A stretch of 64,000 nt of DNA from Actinomycetales bacterium (GTDB lineage Bacteria > Actinomycetota > Actinomycetes > Actinomycetales > Dermatophilaceae). Positions 19,002 to 27,401 of the stretch are shown piece after piece (the stretch's first letter is position 1; every line of letters begins with the position of its first letter). The translations under genes were made by a program, and so were the position numbers. The notes beneath the pieces were generated by a model. It ran no database searches. It was not told the DNA's origin and saw only the letters and a program-made list of their open reading frames with translations. Where the stretch lies: contig JADJVX010000022.1 of assembly GCA_016710385.1 (NCBI GenBank), positions 62,001-126,000 on the forward strand. Reading direction: 5' to 3'.

Positions 19002-19357
19002 GCACGTCCGTGACGATCACCGACAGCACGCTGCGCATCGAGCCGCGCGGCCTCGACAGATTCTGGTCGTTGACGCGGGCCATGGAGTTCCCGCTCAGCC
19101 ACGTGCGCGGGGCGACCTTCGATCCGGGTGCGAGCCGGGAGTTCAAGGGCTTGCGCAACCCTGGGCTGGCGGTCCCGGGCTACAAGTGGTCGGGCACCTT
19201 CATCCGCGAGGGCGAGCGGTCATTCTGGAATGTCACCGGGCACGGCCCGGCCGTCGTCATCGAGTTGGCCGACGAAGAGTTCGCCCGGCTCTATCTCACC
19301 GTCGCTGAGCCTCGCGCCCTCGTCGACGCCATCAACGCAGTCGCCGGCGGCGTTTGA
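18998..19357 (+). CDS. Unrecognised 119-residue protein coupled to TetR regulator
   Basis: A compact, well-folded-looking protein without signal or TM: SVTITDSTLRIEPRGLDRFWSLTRAMEFPLSHVRGATFDPG..., ending in a helix (EPRALVDAINAVAG). The alternating strands and terminal helix resemble a PH-like fold seen in small actinobacterial proteins of unknown function. ATGA overlap with the TetR gene indicates co-translation. Confidence 0.8.
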   Translation: MSTSVTITDSTLRIEPRGLDRFWSLTRAMEFPLSHVRGATFDPGASREFKGLRNPGLAVPGYKWSGTFIREGERSFWNVTGHGPAVVIELADEEFARLYLTVAEPRALVDAINAVAGGV

Positions 19358-19678
19358 CCACGACAGTTCAGCGCAGGACCGCAGTGGAGGTCGGCAGCGC
19401 AGGTCGGCAGCGCAGGTCCGCAGCGCAGGTCCGCAGCCCAACTGACGCGTTTGGTTGCTTGCCTCGAGTGGAAGCAGCTACATGCGTCAGTGCGATGGGT
19501 GACTGCGCTCAAAGAGGTCGCGACGTCGCGGGCAGGCGAGGGCGGGCTCGTCACCAACTGCCGAGAAACCCTCCGATCCGCCGACAAACCCGCCCCCGCC
19601 GGGCCACAGGTCGGCACCCGCTCGCCGGACCGGGCGGTCGGACGTCGGGAAAACCTCTGACTCGGCGGGGTGCCGGGG
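19358..19678. other. Repeat-bearing intergenic region
   Basis: From 19381 a 10-bp unit (GCAGCGCAGGTC-like) repeats about five times to 19438; then comes the 51-bp palindromic element (19441-19491); then at 19558-19672 two degenerate units related to the 52-bp arrays (GCCGAGAAACCCTCCGATCCGCCG and GTCGGGAAAACC). No gene is visible. Confidence 0.6.
19441..19491 (+). repeat. 51-bp palindromic element, copy 1
   Basis: Exactly 51 bp bounded by ACTGACGC and GCGTCAGT, a perfect 8-bp inverted repeat, with inner complementary segments (GTTGCTT...GAAGCAG). Two further 51-bp copies, in inverse orientation, lie at 58795-58845 and 61128-61178. It has no coding capacity; it could fold as one long hairpin. 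Confidence 0.75.
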
Positions 19679-20530
19679 TCAACGGCCGGTCAACTGATGT
19701 TCGAGGTCGGCGAGCAGCCGGTGACCGTGCGTCTCGAACTCCTCGTCGCCCACCTGGTAGGCCCACACCGCCGTGCCGACCGCTTCGCGGACCTGCCATC
19801 GACACCACGCCGCGGGTTCGCGCGGATCGGTGCCATAACCGTCGAGGAAGGCCGCCTCCAGATCGGGGCGCCCGCGAAACTCCCGGCCCGCCATCCGCAC
19901 GAAGTCGGTCATCGCAGGTCGCAACGCCGCCCGGCCGAAATCGATGACGCGCACCTGGCCGTTGTGGACGAGCCAGTTGCGGGGCTGGTAGTCGCCATGG
20001 GTCGGGACGATCGGCACCGGCGGAGTGGGCCAGCCCCGGATCGTCCGATCCAGGGCGTGAGCCAGGCCCGGCCGGATGCGGTGCGGTCGGGCCAGCCACG
20101 CCAGGGTGTGCTCATTGGCCAGCTGCTCGCAGTGCTCGTCGACGACGGCGCACCCGACCCGATGAAGCTGGGCGAGCAGCGCGCCCGCCTGCCGATAGAC
20201 CTCCGGATCGCGCGCAGCCTCGCTCCCCAACACCAGCTCGCCCTCGAGGTAGCGGGTGACGACAATCTTGGCGTCGGCGTCCGCGACCACCAGCTGGGGC
20301 GCCAGACCCGCGCTGACCAGCGGCCCGATCCACTCGCGATGGGCCCGCACTTCGCGCGCCATGTGGTGGTCCTGCGGTCCGCCCGCCTTGACGACGAACC
20401 GTTCCCCCGCGCACGACACCTCCAGGACCGTGGTCTCGACGAGCCCCCAGCTGAGGTCACGCAGCACGGCATACCCGGGTAGCCATCCCTCGAGGAGGGC
20501 ACTCTGGGCCGGGGTGAGTGAGGTCGGCAT
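19679..20530 (-). CDS. APH-family phosphotransferase
   Basis: 283 residues of the aminoglycoside phosphotransferase/choline-kinase-like fold: catalytic loop THGDYQPRNWL (Brenner motif HGDxxxxN) and metal-binding VIDFGRAALR. The N-lobe has FVVKAGG with the ATP-binding lysine. The substrate could be an antibiotic, a sugar or a small alcohol; sequence alone does not decide. It stands alone between a repeat region and a lipoprotein gene. Confidence 0.88.
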   Translation of the reverse strand: MPTSLTPAQSALLEGWLPGYAVLRDLSWGLVETTVLEVSCAGERFVVKAGGPQDHHMAREVRAHREWIGPLVSAGLAPQLVVADADAKIVVTRYLEGELVLGSEAARDPEVYRQAGALLAQLHRVGCAVVDEHCEQLANEHTLAWLARPHRIRPGLAHALDRTIRGWPTPPVPIVPTHGDYQPRNWLVHNGQVRVIDFGRAALRPAMTDFVRMAGREFRGRPDLEAAFLDGYGTDPREPAAWCRWQVREAVGTAVWAYQVGDEEFETHGHRLLADLEHQLTGR

Positions 20531-20539
20531 CGGCCGATG

Positions 20540-21154
20540 CTACGCCGGCGGCGACGGGCAGCCGCTGGTCGCCGGCACCGGGCACAAGCCGAGGGTAAAG
20601 GGGACGACGAGTTCGCCCCGGACCCCGGCGTCGTCGGTGTAGCTGAGCGTCAGACCGCGCCCGTATGCCGGGCCCGGCCCGGTCCACGCCGCCTCCATGA
20701 GCAGCTCGTCGAAAGCACTCCCGCCGCAGGGTGCGGTGACGGTCCGCCCCAAACCCTCCAGACCCAGCGCGGCGAAGCTGCCCGGTTGTGAGCCGATGCC
20801 CTTGGGTCCGCCTGGGCGGGTGCGCACCGGCAGGGTGAGAGTGCCCTCCGTGAATCGCGCCTCGGGACCCAAGGTGAGCGGCCGGCCGGCGGTGCACAGC
20901 GAGATTCCGCCCACGACGAAGGGGCGGCCCTCGGTCGCCTGGGCGACACCGAAGCTCAGCCCGGGTTGCCCGCCCTGCCACTGCAGTTGCGGCGGCGCCG
21001 GATCTCCCCCACTCCTGGGCGCGCACCCGCTGACGAGCAGGGCCGCCCCGAGCAGGGCCGCCCCGAGCAACCCGACTGCGCGCCCAACCCGCACCTTCCC
21101 CGGCGCACGAAGCGCTCGGCGCACGGTCTCCGTCCCGCCGTCGATCTCACCCAC
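20540..21154 (-). CDS. Unrecognised lipoprotein
   Basis: About 204 residues from GTG 21154, which overlaps the polymerase gene stop by 8 bp; the frame is open further to 21241. A signal helix (VGLLGAALLGAALLVSGC) ends in the lipobox VSGC. The mature part is Gly-rich beta-type with four Cys (SLCTAG, TAPCGG, LGLCPV, SGCPS) that may pair outside the cell. Function unknown; the coupling to a LigD-type polymerase gene is probably incidental. Confidence 0.75.
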   Translation of the reverse strand: MGEIDGGTETVRRALRAPGKVRVGRAVGLLGAALLGAALLVSGCAPRSGGDPAPPQLQWQGGQPGLSFGVAQATEGRPFVVGGISLCTAGRPLTLGPEARFTEGTLTLPVRTRPGGPKGIGSQPGSFAALGLEGLGRTVTAPCGGSAFDELLMEAAWTGPGPAYGRGLTLSYTDDAGVRGELVVPFTLGLCPVPATSGCPSPPA

Positions 21155-22086
21155 GTTCGTCCCCGTCCGCCCATTCCAAGAGGGTGTCGAGCCGGTATGC
21201 CGTGTCGTCGATGCCCGCATGCGGGTCACCCTGCGCCGCAAACCGGGCCGGCACCGTGGCCATCGTCAACTCGCGCGGCTGCACCGACGCGACCTCGTCC
21301 CAGGTGATCGGCGTCGACACCGTGCCGTCGGGCACCCCACGCACCGACCACGCGGCGGCGATGGTGTGGTCGCGGGCGTTCTGGTTGTAGTCGATGAAGA
21401 CGTGCCGTGGGTCGCGGTCCTTGCGCCACCAGGTGACCGTGGCGTCGTCGGGGACCCGACGGCATACCTCGGTCGCGAAGGCGAGCGCCGCCCGCCGCAC
21501 GTCCGCGAACTCCCACTCGGGCGCGATCCGGACATAGACGTGCAGCCCGTTGCCGCCGGACGTTTTGGGATATCCCACGATGCCCAGCTCGGCGAGCACC
21601 TCGCGCACGACACCCGCCACCCGTCGCACCCGGTCGAAATCGCACTCCGGCATGGGGTCGAGGTCGATGCGCCACTCGTCGGGCCGGTCGACGTCGGCGC
21701 GCCGGACGTTCCACGGGTGGAACTCGACGGTCGACATCTGCACCGCCCAGAGCACCGCGCCGAGTTCGGTCACGCACAGCTCGTCGGCCGAGCGGTCGAA
21801 CCGCGGGAAATGCAATCTCACCGTCTCGATCCACGGCGGCGCTCCGGCCGGGATGCGTTTCTGGTGCACCTTGGGTCCGGCCAAGCCCTCGGGGGAAGCG
21901 ATGCATCATGCACGGCCGCTCGCGCAGCGCCCGCACGATCCCCGGGCCCACCGCGAGGTAGTACTGCGCGAGATCGAGTTTGGTCCAGCCATGCGCCGGG
22001 AAGTAGACCCGATCGGGGTTGGTCAGTCGCACGGTGCGCCCGTCGACGTCGAGCTCGACGGCGGGGGTGCTGGAGCGGATCACCAT
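21147..22086 (-). pseudogene. LigD-type prim-pol polymerase domain protein, frameshifted
   Basis: The N-terminal frame (from ATG 22086) gives VRLTNPDRVYFPAHGWTKLDLAQYYLAV and CMMHRFPRG; the C-terminal frame (to 21147) gives GPKVHQKRIPAGAPPW, IDLDPMPECDF and GNGLHVYVRI. Together they make a single LigD PolDom protein of about 312 residues; IDLDPM holds the metal-binding Asp pair. The switch lies in the G run 21891-21895: removing one base joins the two parts as HRFPEGLAGPKVHQK. Family role: Ku-linked end-joining polymerase/primase. No ligase or Ku gene lies nearby. Probably a sequencing indel. Confidence 0.88.
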
Positions 22087-22152
22087 TCCCGCACGCTACG
22101 CCAGCCACGCCCCGCGTGGAGCCGCGCAGACACCCCCACGCCAGATACGCGA

Positions 22153-22186
22153 AACGGGCCTCCGTCAGGGGGTACGGAGGCCCGTT
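22153..22186. terminator. Hairpin terminator (13-bp perfect stem)
   Basis: AACGGGCCTCCGT (22153-22165) pairs with ACGGAGGCCCGTT (22174-22186) around an 8-base loop. On the minus strand it lies 140 bp after the small protein gene (22327-22542); on the plus strand it is followed by a T-containing stretch. No GTATGCCG is involved here. Confidence 0.75.
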
Positions 22187-22326
22187 CACGGGTTGTTACC
22201 ACCGATCAGTCTACCGGGCGGGTGGGAGGCTGCAGAGCGTCAGCGGTCGCCGTGTCGTGCTCCCGTGAACACACCGACCGGTCATCCCGCCGATCGATCA
22301 GCCTCGCCAGCCCGGCGAAGACTCGG

Positions 22327-22542
22327 TCAGAGGGCGCTGACCTCTTCGTTGATGGCGGCCACGACGTCGGAGCCGATCATGCCCCCGGCCATGGCCATCG
22401 CCTGGCTTGCGGGCATGGCCGCGGCCATCCCGATCATCGGGTTGCTCGTGAGTCCCGGCGCGTGCTTCTCGAGGATCGCGACGACGTCGGGGTCGGCCAA
22501 CAGCTCGCCGAGAGTGGTGGTGGAGGGGTCGTACTTGGCCAT
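22327..22542 (-). CDS. Small DUF1858-like helical protein
   Basis: 71 residues from ATG 22542, preceded by GGAAGG about 10 bases upstream. TTLGELLADPDVVAILEKHAPGLTSNPMIGMAAAMPASQAMAMAGGMIGSDVVAAINEEVSAL is cut here for brevity: the pattern (TLGELL...LEKHAPGL...NPMIGMA) matches the small helical domain that is often fused to actinobacterial glycosidases and hydrolases and resembles DUF1858. Here it stands alone. Function unknown. Confidence 0.75.
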   Translation of the reverse strand: MAKYDPSTTTLGELLADPDVVAILEKHAPGLTSNPMIGMAAAMPASQAMAMAGGMIGSDVVAAINEEVSAL

Positions 22543-22673
22543 TGACGGCACACCTTCCCGTGAGGGCGGATCGGTACTCGGGATTACCCGCGAGTAGCAA
22601 TCATCCCCCCGCAACCACCCCAGCGCAAATGGCCAACTCGAACCCCTGGGCGTGACTCACGCGTGCGTGAGGG

Positions 22674-23981
22674 TCAGCGGGCGGCGGCCCGAGCCTTCCG
22701 CTTGGCCTTGCGCGCCGCCCATGCCTCGCCGGCCGCTTCCGCGACGACCGACAGCCGCGAGCGGTCGGGCTGCTTGTTGGGCAGCGCCAGGACGATGACC
22801 TTGGCCCACGCCGAGGCGACCTGCTTGGGGTAGGACCCGGTGACGTAGTGCAGGCCGTAGCGCTGGCAGATCTCGCGGACCTTGGGCGCGATCTCGTAGT
22901 AGCGGTTGCTCGGCAGGTCGGGGAAGAGGTGGTGCTCGATCTGGTGCGACAGGTTGCCGGAGAGGAAGTGCACGATCCACGGGCCGGAGATATTGCCCGA
23001 GCCGAGCATCTGCCGGACGTACCACTGGCCGCGGGTCTCGCCCTCGATCGAGTCGGTGGCGAAGGTGTCGACGCCGTAGGGGAAGTGCCCGCACAGGATG
23101 ACGCCGTTGGCCCAGAGGTTGCGCAGGATGCTCGAGGTGGCGTTGGCGGCCATCGTCGTGAACGCCGACGGGCCGGACAGCAACGGCCAGAGGACGTATT
23201 CCTTGCCGATCTTCTTGATGATCTTCGTGCGCAGCGCGTGCCAACGGGCGTCGGCCTCCTCCTTGGGCAGCTCGCCCTTGAGGATGCTGTGCAACTGCAG
23301 GTCGTAGGACGCGATGCCCCACTCAAAGAAGATCGCATTGAGCAGGCTCCAGAGCGGCTGGGCCAGCGATTTGAGGGTCCACTCCTGGTCGGGGTCGACC
23401 CGGAAGAGGCCGTAGCCGAGGTCGGAGTCCTTGCCGAGCACGTTCGTGTAGGTGTGGTGGGTGACGTTGTGCGTCTCCTTCCACTGCGCCGCCGGGGAGA
23501 CGAAATCCCACTCCCAGGTCGTCGAGTGGATTGCGGGGTCGCGCATCCAGTCCCACTGCCCGTGCAGGACGTTGTGACCGATCTCCATGTTGTCGAGGAT
23601 CTTCGACAGGGTCAGCCCCGCGGTGCCGAGCAGCCAGGCCGGCGGGAAGATCGAGAAGAGCAGCACAGCGCGGCTGCCGAGTTCGAGGTAGCGCTGCGCG
23701 GCGATGGTGCGCCGGATGTATGCCGCGTCCTTGGCTCCGCGCGAGTCGAGGACCTCCTGGCGCAGCGCGTCGAGCTCGCGGCCGAGCGCCTCGAGGTCGG
23801 CCGCGGACAAGTGCGCCGTCGGGTCGGGCCGGCCGGAGGGCTTGGGGTGCAGCACCCGGGTCGGGCTGCCCACGACGGACAACCGGGAGCTGCGGGCGAG
23901 CGCCGCCACCTGCTTGTCGTGCGGGTGCACCGAGTGGTCGTGCGCGTCGATGTCCAGGGTGGGCTCGGCGACGAGAGTCAT
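22674..23981 (-). CDS. Membrane fatty acid desaturase (DesA3-like)
   Basis: 435 residues from ATG 23981, which has a GGAG-type site. Three histidine boxes bind the di-iron centre: HNVLH (136-140), HNVTHH (171-176) and HQIEHH (346-351). Hydrophobic segments near 103-125 and 285-300 anchor it in the membrane. The closest known family is mycobacterial DesA3, an acyl-CoA delta-9 desaturase that takes electrons from a dedicated oxidoreductase, and such a reductase is encoded immediately upstream. The frame is open to 24167 but overlaps the reductase there. Confidence 0.93.
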   Translation of the reverse strand: MTLVAEPTLDIDAHDHSVHPHDKQVAALARSSRLSVVGSPTRVLHPKPSGRPDPTAHLSAADLEALGRELDALRQEVLDSRGAKDAAYIRRTIAAQRYLELGSRAVLLFSIFPPAWLLGTAGLTLSKILDNMEIGHNVLHGQWDWMRDPAIHSTTWEWDFVSPAAQWKETHNVTHHTYTNVLGKDSDLGYGLFRVDPDQEWTLKSLAQPLWSLLNAIFFEWGIASYDLQLHSILKGELPKEEADARWHALRTKIIKKIGKEYVLWPLLSGPSAFTTMAANATSSILRNLWANGVILCGHFPYGVDTFATDSIEGETRGQWYVRQMLGSGNISGPWIVHFLSGNLSHQIEHHLFPDLPSNRYYEIAPKVREICQRYGLHYVTGSYPKQVASAWAKVIVLALPNKQPDRSRLSVVAEAAGEAWAARKAKRKARAAAR

Positions 23982-24090
23982 CGGTGGGCTCCTTCGGTGC
24001 CGGCCGGACGGACGGCGAGACGGGTCGAACAGGTGGCGGGGCGGGTCGAGGGTGCCGTGCCGACCGGCGCGGCGCAGGAGGATCGGTGCA

Positions 24091-25191
24091 TCAGTGCGCG
24101 ATCTCGCAGTTGCCGGCCGGGGCCGAGATGCAGGTCTGGACCACGACGCCGTCGCCCGGGGCGGCATACGTGATCTCGCCGGTGCGCAGGTCGCGGACCG
24201 CGCCTTCGGTCAGGGGGAGCACGCACTTGAAGCAGATGCCCATCCGGCAACCAGACGGCATGAGCACGCCGGCCGCCTCGGCGGTCTCGAGGATCGGGGT
24301 GTCCCCGTCGCCGGCGACGCTCAGTTTGCTGCTGGCGAAGGTGAGCATCCCTCCTTCGCCGCCGCGGTGTTCGATGACATGCGGCCGGAAGCGCTCGAGG
24401 TGCAGTGCGTGCTCGAGTCCGGCAGCGGCATACCAGGTCTGGGCCGCGTCGAGCATGCCGCCGGGGCCGCACACCCACACCTCGCGGTCGAGCCAGTCGG
24501 GCACAACCGCGGGCAGGTCGACGAAGGCGAACATCCCTTCGGCATCGGTATGCCGTTCGACGTAACGCATCCGTCCGGTCGCCGCGAGGTCGCGCAGCTC
24601 GCCGGCGAAGATCACGTCGTGCTCGGTCGGCGCCGAGTGCAGCAGGACGACGTCACCGAGCTCGTGGAGGTGGTTGCGCAGCATGCCCATGACCGGGGTG
24701 ACGCCGCTGCCGCCGGTGACGAAGAGGACCTTGCGCGGACGGGGAGCCGGCAGGACGAAGTCGCCCTGGGCCTGGTCGAGGTGGACCAGCTCACCGACGG
24801 CGATCTCGTGGACGAGGTAGCCGCTGACCAGGCCACCGGGGATCGCCTTGACGGTGATGGAGATGCGTCCGTCGGGGCTGTCGACCAGCGAGGTCAACGA
24901 ATAGGTGCGCCAATGCCGGACGCCGTTGATGTCGACACCGAGGCGGACGTATTGGCCGGGCACATGGCCCTGCCAACCCGCGCCGGGATGGATGACGATC
25001 GTCGCCGCGTCGGCGGTCTCGAGGTGCACCCGCTCGACCCGTCCGGCCAGCACTGTGGCCGTGGGCCGCAGGGGCGCGAACACATCGAAGGTGTCGGGCG
25101 GCAAGAGGGGCTTCGCGACGGCTTCGGCGACCTTCCAGGCTCGGTCTCGGAGGAACTTGAGGCGTCGAGCAGGGGCGACCGTCACGGACAT
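24091..25191 (-). CDS. Ferredoxin reductase with C-terminal 2Fe-2S domain (desaturase partner)
   Basis: 366 residues: FAD-binding RTYSLTS (96-101 region), NAD(P) motif GGSGVTPVMGML (160-171), CGPGGM, and a plant-type ferredoxin domain with cysteines C315, C320, C323 and C354. The layout equals that of Rv3230c, the NADPH oxidoreductase of DesA3. It is followed 109 bp later by the desaturase, so the pair should form an acyl-lipid or acyl-CoA desaturation system at the membrane. Confidence 0.93.
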   Translation of the reverse strand: MSVTVAPARRLKFLRDRAWKVAEAVAKPLLPPDTFDVFAPLRPTATVLAGRVERVHLETADAATIVIHPGAGWQGHVPGQYVRLGVDINGVRHWRTYSLTSLVDSPDGRISITVKAIPGGLVSGYLVHEIAVGELVHLDQAQGDFVLPAPRPRKVLFVTGGSGVTPVMGMLRNHLHELGDVVLLHSAPTEHDVIFAGELRDLAATGRMRYVERHTDAEGMFAFVDLPAVVPDWLDREVWVCGPGGMLDAAQTWYAAAGLEHALHLERFRPHVIEHRGGEGGMLTFASSKLSVAGDGDTPILETAEAAGVLMPSGCRMGICFKCVLPLTEGAVRDLRTGEITYAAPGDGVVVQTCISAPAGNCEIAH

Positions 25192-25255
25192 GTGGTCAAT
25201 TCTCCCGTGTTTGGGGGTGAGAACCCTGACGACTCCACGTGAACTTCACTCGACT

Positions 25256-25276
25256 TTTTGTTCTGAGATGACAAAA
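25256..25276. promoter_or_regulatory. Inverted repeat TTTTGT-N9-ACAAAA between reductase and PucR gene
   Basis: A perfect 6-bp inverted repeat, AT-rich in otherwise GC-rich DNA, 7 bp before the PucR-type ATG and 65 bp upstream of the divergent reductase gene. Position and symmetry fit an operator for the PucR regulator or a shared promoter element. Confidence 0.45.
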
Positions 25277-25283
25277 TGCCGGG

Positions 25284-26570
25284 ATGACCGAACTCAGTCA
25301 CCATCGATGGCTCGACGAAGCCGCTTTCGCCCGACTGCGCGACTCCGTGCCGGCCGTCGCCGATGAGGCGGTGGGGACCATCGTGCGCGAGGTGCCGAGC
25401 TACTCGCGGGCCTTCACCGGGGCCATGGGAGCGGCGATCAGGTCTGCGGTGCAGCTGGCTCTCGTCAACTTCCTCGACCTGGCCCGCTCCGGAAACGCCG
25501 GCTCGGCCGCCGAGCCGATCGCGCCGAGCACGGCCGGCGCCTACGAGTTGGGCCGGGGTGAGGCGCGCAGTGGCCGGTCCATGGATGCCCTGCTGGCGGC
25601 ATACCGGGTCGGCGCGCGAGTCTCGTGGCGCGGCCTGTCGCATGAGGCGGTGGCGGCCGGGGTGTCGGCGCAGACGCTGGGGTCGTTCGCCGAGTTGGTC
25701 TTCGCCTATATCGATGCCCTGTCGGCCGCGAGCCTGGCCGGGCATGCCGACGAGTTGCGGCTGCTCGGCCGGGCCCGCGAGCGGGAGCGCGAGCGGCTGG
25801 CCGTCATGCTCGTGCGCGGGGCGCAGGAGACGGCGCTGGCCGAGGTCGCGGTGCGCGCCGAATGGACTCCCCCGCGCACCCTCACGGCGGTGCTTCTGCC
25901 GGAGGGCCAGGCCCGGGCTGTCGTGGGCTCGCTCGATGGACGCACCCTCATCGCCTCGGCCGACCTGCCCGGCGTGGGCGAGGGCCAGGCCGTGCTGCTC
26001 GTGCCCGACCTGGCCGGCCGGGACCGCGAGCGCCTGCTGCGCCAGCTCGACGGGCGCGGCGCGATCGTCGGGCCGGAGCGACCCTGGCTGCACGCCCAGT
26101 CCTCCTTCACCCGGGTGGTGCGCGGGCAGTCGCTCCCGCGGCCGCCCGGGCGGGCCACCCTCGACACCGACACCCAGCTGGTCACCCTGCTGCTCAATGC
26201 CGACCCCGAGGCATTGGCCGACCTCGCCGACCATGCCCTCGCGCCATTGGCGGGCCAACGCCCGGCCACCCGGGCCCGATTGGAGGAGACGCTGCGGGCC
26301 TGGCTGCTGCTGCACGGCCGCCGAGATCTCGTCGCGGGCGCCCTCTTCGTCCACCCGCAGACGGTGCGATACCGGATGGCCCAGCTGCGCGAGCTCTTCG
26401 GCGACCGCCTCGATGACCCCGAGGAGGTGCTGCGACTCACCCTCGCCCTGGCCGGCACTCGGCCGGCCACCCCGACCGGACCGGTGCTCCCCGCGGCACC
26501 TCACCCGGCCACCACTGCCCATGCCCAGGCGACTCAGCTCAAGACGTCCTTGCGCCGGAAGGTGCGGTAG
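25284..26570 (+). CDS. PucR-family transcriptional regulator
   Basis: 428 residues. An N-terminal helical sensor-like region (about 1-170), a GGDEF-like middle and a C-terminal HTH_30 motif (LLLHGRRDLVAGALFVHPQTVRYRMAQLRELFGDRLDDPEEVLRLTLAL split here at 350-400) fit the PucR/CdaR class. It is divergent from the reductase-desaturase operon over 92 bp and is the obvious candidate for its regulator (inference). Its 3' end overlaps the convergent ABC permease gene by 37 bp. Confidence 0.88.
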   Translation: MTELSHHRWLDEAAFARLRDSVPAVADEAVGTIVREVPSYSRAFTGAMGAAIRSAVQLALVNFLDLARSGNAGSAAEPIAPSTAGAYELGRGEARSGRSMDALLAAYRVGARVSWRGLSHEAVAAGVSAQTLGSFAELVFAYIDALSAASLAGHADELRLLGRARERERERLAVMLVRGAQETALAEVAVRAEWTPPRTLTAVLLPEGQARAVVGSLDGRTLIASADLPGVGEGQAVLLVPDLAGRDRERLLRQLDGRGAIVGPERPWLHAQSSFTRVVRGQSLPRPPGRATLDTDTQLVTLLLNADPEALADLADHALAPLAGQRPATRARLEETLRAWLLLHGRRDLVAGALFVHPQTVRYRMAQLRELFGDRLDDPEEVLRLTLALAGTRPATPTGPVLPAAPHPATTAHAQATQLKTSLRRKVR

Positions 26571-27394
26571 GCCAGGGCGGTGAACACCACGGCATACAGC
26601 AGCGACCACAGCGTGCCGTGCCGCATCGAGGTCCAGTCGATGGCCGGGGTGAACAGGTCGAGGAAGGCGCGCTGATAGTAGAGCGGCAGCCCGTGCCGCA
26701 GGTCACCGAGCGGCTCGATCTGCGCGAGGATCGACGTGACGATGGTGACGAGCACGGCGCCGCCGACCGCGGCCAGCGGCGCGTCGGTGCGCACGCCCAT
26801 CCAGAAGGCGAAGGCCGCGACCTGCAGGTAGGTGACGAACAGGTATGCCGTCGCAGCCGCCACCCGGGGCAGCAGCTCTCGCCACTCCAACACGCCACCG
26901 GCGGGGTTGGTGAACGGGGCCGTGCCGTAGGCCACCGTGCCGACGAGCAGCGACCAGGCGACCAGGGCGAGCAGGGCCACCGCGATGGTGACGATGGCGA
27001 CGACGAGTTTGCTGGTGAGCAACCGGGCGCGCGGCACCGGGGCGACGAGCAGGTAGCGCAGCGTCGACCAGGACGCCTCGGAGGGGACCGGGTCGCCGGC
27101 GAAGAGGGCGACGAGCACGAGCAGGAGGAACTCGGACGCCGCGACGAGGGTGAAGAGGGTGAAGTTGGCGCTGCCCAGGGTCGCGAGGTCGACCAGGCGG
27201 GTGCCGGTGGCCGGACCGCTGGAGCGTCCGATGGCAAAGGCGACGACGAGGACGAGCGGCAGCGCGAGGAGCAGCACGAAGGACCACACCGTGCGACGCC
27301 GGCCGGTCTGGCGACGGAGTTCGGCGCGCAGGCTCAGTGGCGGGCGGGTGTGGGCGATATGCCGGCCCCGGGTGGCCGCGGCGGGTCTGGTCAT
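26534..27394 (-). CDS. ABC-2 type transporter permease
   Basis: 286 residues with six hydrophobic segments (about 37-55, 83-101, 128-152, 184-202, 214-230, 262-277). The layout and the phrase FFAGDPVPSEASWSTLRYLL-like segment after TM2 (FAGDPVPSEASW) are typical of ABC-2 permeases. It lies 7 bp after the hydrolase-ABC fusion gene and should be the membrane partner of that ATPase domain. Confidence 0.88.
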   Translation of the reverse strand: MTRPAAATRGRHIAHTRPPLSLRAELRRQTGRRRTVWSFVLLLALPLVLVVAFAIGRSSGPATGTRLVDLATLGSANFTLFTLVAASEFLLLVLVALFAGDPVPSEASWSTLRYLLVAPVPRARLLTSKLVVAIVTIAVALLALVAWSLLVGTVAYGTAPFTNPAGGVLEWRELLPRVAAATAYLFVTYLQVAAFAFWMGVRTDAPLAAVGGAVLVTIVTSILAQIEPLGDLRHGLPLYYQRAFLDLFTPAIDWTSMRHGTLWSLLYAVVFTALAYRTFRRKDVLS

Positions 27395-27401
27395 CGGTCC
27401 C

